Both the position numbers and the translations under genes were made by a program. From Chryseobacterium rhizosphaerae (GTDB lineage Bacteria; Bacteroidota; Bacteroidia; Flavobacteriales; Weeksellaceae), in NCBI RefSeq assembly GCF_003385455.1, contig NZ_QNUF01000031.1, positions 1 through 61,634 of the forward strand: 61,634 nucleotides of DNA. The letters are read 5' to 3'. The notes beneath the pieces were generated by a model, which ran no database searches, was not told where the DNA came from, and was given only the letters and a program-made list of their open reading frames with translations. Positions 16,939-24,911 of the stretch are shown piece by piece; position 1 is the first letter of the stretch, and each line of letters starts with the position of its first letter.

Positions 16939-17375
16939 CAAACACTCTTGTTAATCAAGGGTTTATAAATATAGGGGATTAAATTAGGGACTATCTAATT
17001 TGGTCCCTTTTCTTTTAGGCATAGAATGAATCGATTATAATGAAAGTTTTACAAGATCCATTTCCCATCGGGATTCATTCTCATTATTTATTAGCAGCGT
17101 TTTGTTATTCGGGTTAAACTGCTTACAAAATAATAATAAAGCAAGCGAAGAGACATGCTTGATCCGCAATTGTCTATGTAATAAAACCTAACCAAAAGGT
17201 TGCCTTTGTCAATCCTAGGGGTTTATAAATTTCTTTTGGAGCTTTCGTTTGATCTTTTTAATTGACATATTTTATTAAAAAATAAAAATCTCCAACATAA
17301 ATTGAGGATTAATAAGTTTATTGTGGATCTCATATCTACTCATTAGGAAAGTAGTGTCCAGGAAACTTCTTTAAA
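16939..17375. other. Gene-free tRNA-proximal spacer at the accessory-block border
   Basis: 437 bases. A weak hairpin GGGAC…GTCCC followed by TTTTCTTTT (16987-17015) may terminate the tRNA transcript. GGGTTTATAAAT occurs at 16959-16970 and again at 17219-17230. No gene or convincing RNA is visible. Confidence 0.4.
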
Positions 17376-18581
17376 TTAATTATTTTCCTCACCAAGGCTA
17401 TCAGAATTTCTATATTTTTCCTTCAGTACATAATAAGCCGGATGCAGTGAGAGTTTTGAAATATCGATATCCCATAGAGGATTACTTTCATTGACGACCA
17501 TCAAATTTCTGTCTGATAAATCAAATTTTTCTACAAAACAACAATAGAGCAATTTACTCATTACAACCCGAACGTATTTTCCTTCATTACTTAATGTACA
17601 CGATAGAGAGTACGTTTTTTCACTATTAATGATCAATTTTTGGGATAATATTTTTTCCTGCAAAAACATAACCCTTCCTTTCGAAATCCAACCACTTAAT
17701 CGTTTTACCCTACCCTTATTAGATAAAACAAATCGAGATTCAAAACCGGGAATGGGAACTGGAACCCAGTACTCTCCGGGAAGATCTTTAACTGACAAAT
17801 TAAAACAGGAAGGGAGGTTGTCTTTGTCAATTATGGGCTTGCCAAGCTTCTCCCAAAGATACTTATTAAGTAAACCATTTAAGATATCTGAAGTTTTGAC
17901 CATGTAAAAATCCTCTTTTTTCGGAGGATTATCTTGCAAAAACCATCGAAATGTTCCTGACGTTAAGATTTTTTTATTTATAACGTCCATAATACTTTCG
18001 CAAGCAATACCCAATTTTTTTTCAACAGCATATATACTTTCAAAACTAGCAATACACTCTCCTTCTACAGTATATTGACTGACAGGCTTCATGTAATCAA
18101 CATGCACGTTTCTTGACCGATCATTGCGAAAGGAAGAAAGACGTTTTTCTTTGACTGAAATTTTCTCTAAATTACTGCTATGTTTATTAAATACGTTATT
18201 ATCTTTATACGAAATCATAAAAAAGCGATCCTTGACATCAAATTTTTCAACAAAATGATAATACACCAAACGAGCAACAGATCTTGTATACTTATGACCT
18301 TCCAAAGATAATCCACAGTGCACATTATAAAAATAGACTTTAAGATAGTTATTATACTGTTTGGTAAAAAGCAACTTTCGGATTTTTTCGGAAACCCAAT
18401 GTTCTACTCCTAATGATATATGAGAAAGACGGCTCAGGCTCTTAACTCTTCCGTAATTGGATATTTCATAATTTTCAAAACCTTCAATAGGCTTCCATTG
18501 TTCACCCGGAAGGTTTTCTAAAGATCTATTATATAGGACTTCTTTTACATATTGGTCTTCTAATTCTGGAGGTAGCTTCAT
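17376..18581 (-). CDS. Tandem NUMOD4/NUMOD1 protein with decayed HNH modules
   Basis: 401 aa. Two NUMOD4-type DNA-binding motifs are visible: LPGEQWKPIEGFENYEISNY (24-43) with GRVKSLSR after it, and LPGEYWVPVPIPGFE (267-281) with SNKGRVKRLSG. A NUMOD1-like helix-turn-helix lies between them (about 166-213: SIYAVEKKLGIACESIMDVI, then TSGTFRW). Each NUMOD4 is followed by the remains of an HNH_3 domain (100-142 and 338-380), but the usual VNHIDGN histidine is replaced (MISYKDNN, MVVNESNP), so nuclease activity is doubtful. Such modules occur in phage and intron-borne homing endonucleases. Located next to a tRNA in an AT-rich accessory block. Confidence 0.75.
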   Translation of the reverse strand: MKLPPELEDQYVKEVLYNRSLENLPGEQWKPIEGFENYEISNYGRVKSLSRLSHISLGVEHWVSEKIRKLLFTKQYNNYLKVYFYNVHCGLSLEGHKYTRSVARLVYYHFVEKFDVKDRFFMISYKDNNVFNKHSSNLEKISVKEKRLSSFRNDRSRNVHVDYMKPVSQYTVEGECIASFESIYAVEKKLGIACESIMDVINKKILTSGTFRWFLQDNPPKKEDFYMVKTSDILNGLLNKYLWEKLGKPIIDKDNLPSCFNLSVKDLPGEYWVPVPIPGFESRFVLSNKGRVKRLSGWISKGRVMFLQEKILSQKLIINSEKTYSLSCTLSNEGKYVRVVMSKLLYCCFVEKFDLSDRNLMVVNESNPLWDIDISKLSLHPAYYVLKEKYRNSDSLGEENN

Positions 18582-18802
18582 GAGTCGGAAAATTTTTTAA
18601 AGAATTATATTTATTTGTGTTTGAGCAATCCATCGTTATTCTTTGTGCAGATTACTCAAATCTTCAAATAAATTTGTTCTCTACTTTTAATTCAGAAGTA
18701 CATGGTCATTTGTTGTAGTGTATCACGGAACATCCCATCCCATTGGGTGGAACAGGCTAGATGGTATGTTTCTTTAATATTGGAGTAAGCTCTGTATTAA
18801 TT

Positions 18803-19024
18803 TTAATTGATAGTGGAAATAATTCCACCATTGATGTAATTTGTTGTACCTGTGATCCAGCACGCTTCGGGAGATGTCTCTTGGCTTCCTTCTTGTGTCA
18901 GTAACTCAGTAAGTGTACGACCAACATTAGATGGCGCGCCTGCTACTATAGCAACTTTACCGATAAAACGATGGGCTCCTGCACTGGTTGCTATTGGATA
19001 ATTTTTTGAAATTAAATCTTTCAT
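18803..19024 (-). pseudogene. Internally deleted short-chain dehydrogenase (SDR) remnant
   Basis: A 73-codon frame joins an SDR beginning to an SDR end. Residues 22-46 (GKVAIVAGAPSNVGRTL and following EG) resemble the nucleotide-binding start GKVALVTGAssGIG, and residues 54-67 (CWITGTTNYINGG) resemble the C-terminal xWITGxxxxVDGG. The about 180 residues with the catalytic Ser-Tyr-Lys are missing, while the frame stays open. It cannot be a working SDR. It lies 168 bases downstream of the lactone oxidase gene on the same strand. Confidence 0.7.
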
Positions 19025-19192
19025 AATGTATGTGTTTTTTATTGTAAGTTAAAGATATAAAAAAAGCATTAATTTAAATTATCCAAATTTTAGTAAAGGT
19101 TCTTTTACAACTTAGATTGGTTGATTAGTTTACCTAGCTACACTTAAAAATGTATTAACTATACCCGGATTGTTGTAAACTAACTCTAAAAT

Positions 19193-20542
19193 CTAGAGGA
19201 ACGTTTTAAGAAATTTATTCAAAAAAATTCCATTGGGATCCATATTGTTTCGCAATTCCCGGAAATCATTTATTCCTGGAAATATTTCTTCCAAAGCTAT
19301 TTTTGATAAGTCTGATAGCTTCCCCCAGTTGGGACGGGCATTATATTTTTTCATGACTTCGAAAAATAATTGCATAGAAGGATGAGTTTTTTTCTCCCGG
19401 TATTCACGCACGCACATTCCAATATAAAACGTATTCTGTTGATAGGAGGGACTAAGCAATGAGTCTTCTGCTGCAGTATAACGCAGATCTATGGGAAAAT
19501 GAATCTTTTGTTCAGAGCGTTCCAAGGTATCCCTGAACTCCTTTAATGCTTTTTTATGATTGTTATTGAGCATGGATAGTCCGTATTCTGATACGACCAT
19601 TGGTATAGTTTCTTCATGGACTAATATTTCAAAACTATTTCCAATTTTTGTACGGGGAGTGAAAAAATAGTTCAAGCAATAGGAGTTTATTTCAGGAATT
19701 ATAGAGGGGTTATGATTACTTTTTACAAATAAAGGAGTTGTTAATATATCAATTTCGATATCGCGTTTTTTTTGTTCTTCAGTGTATTGTATCCATTGAT
19801 CTTTTTTATTGTACTGATCTTTCTCTATTCGTTTTGCTTTAAATAGATATACTTTATCTGTGTGTGGAAACCACCATGCTTTAAAGTATTCATAGCACCT
19901 GGCATAATCATCCATAGATTCGAGGAATTCATTAAAATCAATAACAGACTCTTCTGATTTCAGATAGAATAAAGGTTCACATTTTAAAGTCACTTCTGTA
20001 ACGATCCCAAACAAACCCAATGAAATAGAAGCTGCTTCCCATAAATTGAATTCTTTATCATTAATTTTCCATAGGGTATCTCTGGTTATCTCCATTGGAT
20101 CTCCTGAAGCAGTTATTATCCGTAATTTTTCAATTTGTGCAGAAAGACTTTTGTGTGTCAGTCCGCTGCCATGCGTACCAGTTGCTAAAGCTCCGGAAAT
20201 CGTTTGCTTATTAATGACTCCAAAATTAGGAAATGACAATTGGTTTGTCTTCATAATAGTATATAACTCATGTAAATACATTCCACCCTGACAGGTGATG
20301 GAATCTCTATTTGCTGCAATTAATTTCCGGTGTTTTTTTAATGAAATTAAAATTTCATTACTGATAGCAATGGGAGAAAAAGAATGACCAGAGCCGACAA
20401 CCCTGATCTTTTTTTTATTTTTTACTGCAAGCTGAACTATTTCAATAATCTGTTCTTCTGTTTCCGGTTCAAAATAGTTTTCAGCAAGGCAGGATTGATT
20501 TCCTGCCCAGTTATCCCAGATGTAATTATTTTCTTTAATCAT
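19193..20542 (-). CDS. Aldonolactone oxidase (L-galactono/L-gulono/D-arabinono-1,4-lactone oxidase family)
   Basis: 449 aa from the ATG at 20542; the frame is open back to a TTG at 20569, which would add nine residues and a longer overlap. An FAD-binding VAO-type domain opens with WDNWAGNQ and contains RVVGSGHSFSP, where His53 corresponds to the histidine that carries FAD covalently in L-gulonolactone and D-arabinonolactone oxidases; GALATGTHGSGL follows. The C-terminal ALO domain ends with the family-typical ARPNWGKL and a terminal FRELRNNMDPNGIFLN. These enzymes perform the last step of ascorbate or erythroascorbate synthesis. It overlaps the upstream Nudix-epimerase gene by 8 bases and should be translationally coupled. 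Substrate is inferred from context: L-galactono-1,4-lactone. Confidence 0.85.
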   Translation of the reverse strand: MIKENNYIWDNWAGNQSCLAENYFEPETEEQIIEIVQLAVKNKKKIRVVGSGHSFSPIAISNEILISLKKHRKLIAANRDSITCQGGMYLHELYTIMKTNQLSFPNFGVINKQTISGALATGTHGSGLTHKSLSAQIEKLRIITASGDPMEITRDTLWKINDKEFNLWEAASISLGLFGIVTEVTLKCEPLFYLKSEESVIDFNEFLESMDDYARCYEYFKAWWFPHTDKVYLFKAKRIEKDQYNKKDQWIQYTEEQKKRDIEIDILTTPLFVKSNHNPSIIPEINSYCLNYFFTPRTKIGNSFEILVHEETIPMVVSEYGLSMLNNNHKKALKEFRDTLERSEQKIHFPIDLRYTAAEDSLLSPSYQQNTFYIGMCVREYREKKTHPSMQLFFEVMKKYNARPNWGKLSDLSKIALEEIFPGINDFRELRNNMDPNGIFLNKFLKTFL

Positions 20543-22112
20543 TGATATCAGATGCTTCGGTAACGACAACTTTTGATTCGCTGTATGCTGATGTATTGAT
20601 CCCTATTTGTTTTTCTGCTTCAACCTGCTCTTTCACCCATCTGTATGTTTTTTCTATTCCTATAGCTAAGGGAATAGAAGGCTTCCAGCCAAGTACATCT
20701 TCAATAAGTGTGTTGTCAGAGTTTCTTCCACGAACGCCTTCAGGTCCTTCGATATGTTTTAAAGGTAAATTTTTGCCAGCAATTTCCATGATAAGCCTTG
20801 CGAAATCATTCATTGATATCATTTCTTCGGAACCAAGGTTGAGGGGTTTATTATAATCAGACTTCATTATCCTAATTACCCCTTCCACACAATCATCAAT
20901 ATAGCAGAATGAACGTTTCTGTTCTCCATCACCCCATATTTCGAAAACTGAATCTGCAGCAGCGGCTTTACGACAAAATGCAGCGGGCACCTTTTCTCTT
21001 CCTCCTTTCCATGTTCCTTGCTCACCGTAGATTCCATGGAATCTCGCAATACGTATCTGCATTTGTGGGAACTCTTCCGAGTACTTCAAGGCTGTTTCTT
21101 CACCATATAATTTTTCAAGTCCATAGATGTCCTGTGGATAAGCCGGCCAGGCATCACTTTCTTTTAATCCAATTGTGTTTTTAGAATCGTCCTGCACATG
21201 TAAAGGGTAAACGCAGGCACTTGAAGAATAAAAATAACGTTTCACATGATGATGTCTTGCTGCTTCCAGCATATTTAAACTGATCATTGTATTATTGTAC
21301 CCGATACGACTATGGTTACTTTGAATAAAACCCATACCGCCCATATCAGCGGCAAGATTAAATACCCAATCGATTCCTTCGCAAGCCTGTAGACAGTTTT
21401 TCATTATTCGCAAGTCGATTTTAAGGAATTCGTGGCAGAATTCATTAGTTTCCATGAATTCCGGGCTTTTCCAATCTACTCCTACAACATAATATCCTTC
21501 TTGTTTTAGTCGTTTTCCCAGATGGGAACCTATGAATCCACTTGCACCTGTTACCAATACTTTAATTTTGTCAGTTTTTAGAATGCGCTTAGGTTCAATT
21601 AATTGTAGAACTTCAGCAATGTAGGGGTGATGTTTGTACAAACCTTCTAATTCGGCCGGAATTGACCCGTCAATGTCAAACCATTTTCCATCTGAATGAT
21701 CATGATCAAAGCCTAAAGAAATATCATCATCAATTTCTGCCTGAAAAGTAATATTTACAGTATGTGAAGAGGCTCCTTGTTCAGAATCATTAAATTCTGT
21801 GGAGAAGGTACCAAGATAGTTTGTTATTCTTATTTTATCTTCAGGGATTTTGAGTTCCAAAGCTGCTTTCCTTATGCCACACTCTTCTATTCCTTCATTT
21901 TTTAACATTCTTCCGCCTTGCATCCAATAAATGTCTTTGCTAGGTTTGTTTTTACGTTTGGTAAGGAAAGCCTTGTTGTGTTTTATAATGATAAGATCAA
22001 CACAGATCAAAGGTACATTGTCGAGAATAGAGCGGTAAAGTTCAGTAGGGATCATCCCGCCGGAAGATTTTAAAATATTTCCATCTTTGTAATTTAGTGG
22101 TTTTTTTTCCAT
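20535..22112 (-). CDS. Fusion of GDP-mannose hydrolase-like Nudix domain and GDP-mannose 3,5-epimerase
   Basis: 525 aa in two parts. Residues about 20-165 are a Nudix domain closest in look to E. coli Gmm: YWMQGGRMLKNEG replaces Gmm's GGR-x-x-K-D-E segment, the canonical REUxEE box is degenerate as in Gmm, and His139 in DHDHSDGKW aligns with Gmm's catalytic His124. Residues about 183-500 are an extended SDR very like plant GDP-mannose 3,5-epimerase: GASGFIGSH, NLAADMGGMGFIQSNHS, GTWKGGREKVPAAFCRKA and GPEGVRGRNSDN. The plant catalytic residues Cys145, Tyr174, Lys178 and Lys217 correspond to Cys300, Tyr330, Lys334 and Lys374, all present. Predicted work: GDP-D-mannose to GDP-L-galactose, then hydrolysis to L-galactose plus GDP. 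Middle gene of the three-gene operon; 31 bases behind the reductase gene. Confidence 0.88.
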   Translation of the reverse strand: MEKKPLNYKDGNILKSSGGMIPTELYRSILDNVPLICVDLIIIKHNKAFLTKRKNKPSKDIYWMQGGRMLKNEGIEECGIRKAALELKIPEDKIRITNYLGTFSTEFNDSEQGASSHTVNITFQAEIDDDISLGFDHDHSDGKWFDIDGSIPAELEGLYKHHPYIAEVLQLIEPKRILKTDKIKVLVTGASGFIGSHLGKRLKQEGYYVVGVDWKSPEFMETNEFCHEFLKIDLRIMKNCLQACEGIDWVFNLAADMGGMGFIQSNHSRIGYNNTMISLNMLEAARHHHVKRYFYSSSACVYPLHVQDDSKNTIGLKESDAWPAYPQDIYGLEKLYGEETALKYSEEFPQMQIRIARFHGIYGEQGTWKGGREKVPAAFCRKAAAADSVFEIWGDGEQKRSFCYIDDCVEGVIRIMKSDYNKPLNLGSEEMISMNDFARLIMEIAGKNLPLKHIEGPEGVRGRNSDNTLIEDVLGWKPSIPLAIGIEKTYRWVKEQVEAEKQIGINTSAYSESKVVVTEASDIND

Positions 22113-22143
22113 TGATTAGTTTCTTTAAGTGATTTATTATATT

Positions 22144-23067
22144 TTATAAAAGATTGAATTGTTGCAGAAAGAGCTTCATAAGATTTGGATTTATATTTTC
22201 TTTATAGGCATGTAGGCTTTTTTCAACTTCTTCTTTAGAGGAAGCTCCAATTATGATGGTATTCACAGCTGGATTATTAAGAATAAACTGATAGTTAAGA
22301 GCCATTAAGTTGACTTCATTTTTACAGCACCATAAATACATTTGTATTGCCTTTTCTATTGAAACATCTTTCTCTATATCATAATGTCGAATGTTGATGT
22401 CAGCTGGATTTTTACCTGAAAGTATCCCCATACATAAAGCTGATCCCAGTAAAACGGAAATATTATTCTTGTGTGCTGTTTCCAGTAACGGGCCTGCTTT
22501 GGTGGATAAAAGGTTATAATCAAGATAGGGTAAGATAGCGTCAGCATAACCAGAGGCAATGAACTGAAAATGAATATGATGATCTCTAACTCCTAAGCCA
22601 ATATTTCGGATTATTTTTTCTTCCTTTAAACGTAGCAAGGTTTCCATTCCTCCATTTTCCATCATATTTTTAAATTCGATAGTTGAGGGGTCATGTATGT
22701 GTACAATATCCAGGTAATCTGTTTGTAACAATTTTAAGCTGTTTTCGATACTTTTCCGGAAGTTTTCTCCTGAATATCCTTTGTAAATAGGATGCGTTCC
22801 TGCTTTTGTGGAAATAACAAGAGATGAGCGGTTTCCATATTCTTGTAATGCAATACCAATTTTTTTCTCACTATTACCATAAAAAGGGGAGGTGTCAATA
22901 AGATTAATGCCATTTTCCAGTGCATATAATATTGTTTCTACAGCTTGTTTTTCAGAGATAGCTTCCTGGAAAAAAATATTTTCATTACAAGAGCCAATAC
23001 CAGCGCCCCCGAGAGAAAGAGGGAAAACGGGAGTATGGTCAACGCTGGAAAAAGAATTATCTTTCAA
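22144..23067 (-). CDS. Aldo/keto reductase, L-galactose 1-dehydrogenase type
   Basis: 307 aa. TIM-barrel aldo/keto reductase with the catalytic tetrad Asp58, Tyr63 (DTSPFYG), Lys88 (STKAG) and His125 (DIVHIHD). The start FPLSLGGAGIG and the region LLQTDYLDIVHIHD are typical of the subgroup holding plant L-galactose dehydrogenase, L-fucose/D-threo-aldose dehydrogenase and pyridoxal dehydrogenase. The C-terminus holds the NAD(P)-binding TIIIGASSKEEVEKSL. It is the first gene of the operon. With the epimerase and lactone oxidase next to it, oxidation of L-galactose to L-galactono-1,4-lactone is the best reading; by sequence alone another aldose is possible. Confidence 0.82.
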   Translation of the reverse strand: MKDNSFSSVDHTPVFPLSLGGAGIGSCNENIFFQEAISEKQAVETILYALENGINLIDTSPFYGNSEKKIGIALQEYGNRSSLVISTKAGTHPIYKGYSGENFRKSIENSLKLLQTDYLDIVHIHDPSTIEFKNMMENGGMETLLRLKEEKIIRNIGLGVRDHHIHFQFIASGYADAILPYLDYNLLSTKAGPLLETAHKNNISVLLGSALCMGILSGKNPADINIRHYDIEKDVSIEKAIQMYLWCCKNEVNLMALNYQFILNNPAVNTIIIGASSKEEVEKSLHAYKENINPNLMKLFLQQFNLL

Positions 23068-23086
23068 TTGTGATTTATTTATAATT

Positions 23087-23094
23087 CAAATATA
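23087..23094 (-). promoter_or_regulatory. Candidate -7 promoter element of the ascorbate-like operon
   Basis: Minus-strand TATATTTG is an exact TAnnTTTG match 20 bases before the ATG at 23067. The nearest minus-strand TTG upstream (23121-23123) is 26 bases away, longer than usual, so the -33 element is uncertain. Confidence 0.45.
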
Positions 23095-23486
23095 ATAATT
23101 TTATATTATTATTTTAAACGCAATAATGTTTATAAGTTAAAAATATAATGTAATATTTTGATTATAAATGAGTTTTATTTTATAATGACAAGCTTGCCAA
23201 GCTTAATGGATATTATCGAGAAGAACTTAAAATATGCTCTGATTTTTATTATCAGTTCTGGATTTTAAGAGTTCTTTTAGTTGACAGACTTAGTGTAAAA
23301 TTGCTATGCAATGATGGTATGTTTAGGTATTATTAACTTTTAGCTATAGGAGATCAGGACGAAAAATTAAAACTATTGTATCAAAAAAAGTAACAAAAAG
23401 GAATCCGGCTCATTTCGTTGAGGGGTGGTAAATTCAATTGATATAAAATTATATGTTTTTTCTTAACTAGAATATGAATTGAAATA
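23095..23486. other. AT-rich spacer without a supported gene
   Basis: Very AT-rich DNA between the divergent operon and the truncated T9SS gene. AAGCTT occurs twice around 23192-23206. The homology of the 23487 gene begins abruptly, so this stretch may contain the breakpoint that removed its 5' end. No remnant of the missing part is recognisable. Confidence 0.4.
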
Positions 23487-24551
23487 ATGGAAGATTTTGA
23501 AAAATACATTTCCCGTCGTGATTTATCTTCATTAACTATTCCTTCAGTAAAAACGTACTCAAAAGTGGTCATAGGTATTGGCACCAATCAAGCTGGTTTA
23601 TCTGTGCAATTGCTGGGAGGTATTGCAGTGGAAACCTTTAACGGAAGCCTTTCAAATAATGATTACAAGATTGTTAACAATGAGATCCTTAAAATTGGAG
23701 TCACTGATCCCAGCAAGGGTACTATAGAATTTAATACTGCCAAACCTTATGATCGGATCGTTTTGTACCTAAATTCTGGAGTTTTACTTAATGGAGGCCT
23801 TCAAGTCTATTATGCTTATCAGCTTGACAGAGTTTATGCAAATAGTGAAACTCATGTTGCTCAATGTCCCGGCTGTGCAGTCCAAAATCCACAAAACGCT
23901 GTAGGTCCCAATGAAGTCGATTTTTCAAAACTAATTCAACCTATTTCTGATAGTCAATACCCTATTCAACAATTGCTTCACTTCCAGACCCCTAGGACCT
24001 CTACTAAAGTTGTGATTGGTGTAAGCAGTGACAGTAAACCTATTGATCAGGTAATTGGTGGATCCTCTAATTTTGGTGTTTCTCCAGTAAATAATGGTGC
24101 TCTATCTGAATTACCTTTTATTCAACTAAAAAAAGCCCCTCAAAACCCTTATTACGGTACAATAGAATTTATAACAACCGATCCTTATAATGATGTTTTA
24201 TTGAGTGCGAGAAGTTCTCACTTTTCTGAAGAATTAAAAATTCATTATGTCTGTCAGGAGAATCTTTATAATCCTGCACTTTCTAACAATACAATGAAAG
24301 CTGATTCTACAGAAAAAGTCCTAACCTTATTTCCTAATCCTACAACAGGACAAATTACCCTAGAAGGAAATATCGTTTTAACGGATGCCGATATTTTCAT
24401 TAACAATACTCTTGGAAAAGAAGTTTTCCGTTCGAAATTCAGATCTAAAACCATTGATTTGCCAGCAACATTACCCGGAGGGGTGTATATGCTTACCGTG
24501 CAAACTAAAGATAAGGAAATCTATACTCATAAGATTATTCTGACGAGGTAA
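23487..24551 (+). pseudogene. 5'-truncated T9SS cargo protein, no signal peptide
   Basis: 354 codons. The C-terminus is a type A sorting domain (LTLFPNPTTGQITLEGN to YTHKIILTR), yet the protein begins MEDFEKYISRRDL with no signal peptide. Its first 110 residues align with residues of the 24912 product that lie after the first CxGC-type motif (IETMNG/VETFNG, SNGD/SNND, KSYDRV/KPYDRI, IYYAYQ/VYYAYQ). A second repeat starts at CPGCAVQNPQNAVG. The simplest view is loss of the 5' end, leaving a cargo that cannot reach the periplasm. It could still be expressed as a cytoplasmic product; I call it a pseudogene for that reason. Confidence 0.65.
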
Positions 24552-24911
24552 ATTTATGGAGTCAGCTGGGCTTCATGTTTTTATCATTATAGATATATGC
24601 TCAGATGATAAATGAATTATGATTAAAAAAGTTAAAATTATTTAAAGACAGAGGCAACTAAATATAGAGACTATAGCTCCAGATTATAGTCTCTAATTTT
24701 TCTATGAAATTTATTGTTTTGGATATCTCATTTCATGATAAATCTGAATTATTTGGTTTCTCTATTTTGTTCCTCATGAAAATTACAGTTTAAACAATAT
24801 TAGACATAATCAGTTAACATAAACTATGATAATTGAAATAATTAATATTTTTTGGTCAATAACAAAACTTTGTTTTTTTTGAATAAAACTAAATACCAAA
24901 ATTCTTCAAAT
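24552..24911. other. Spacer between paralogous T9SS genes
   Basis: 360 bases holding the terminator at 24665-24697 and the leader of the next gene. The rest is AT-rich with no supported gene. Confidence 0.5.
24665..24701 (+). terminator. Intrinsic terminator
   Basis: TAGAGACTATA (24665-24675) and TATAGTCTCTA (24685-24695) form a perfect 11-bp stem with a 9-base loop, followed by ATTTTTC. Confidence 0.8.

Noticed and set aside
16959..17230. GGGTTTATAAAT direct repeat as attachment sites of an island
   Set aside because: Only 12 AT-rich bases, 260 bases apart, not matching the tRNA end and enclosing no integrase gene.
20543..20569. TTG start for the lactone oxidase nine residues upstream
   Set aside because: The ATG at 20542 already gives the full family N-terminus and a normal short overlap; the extension adds no homology.
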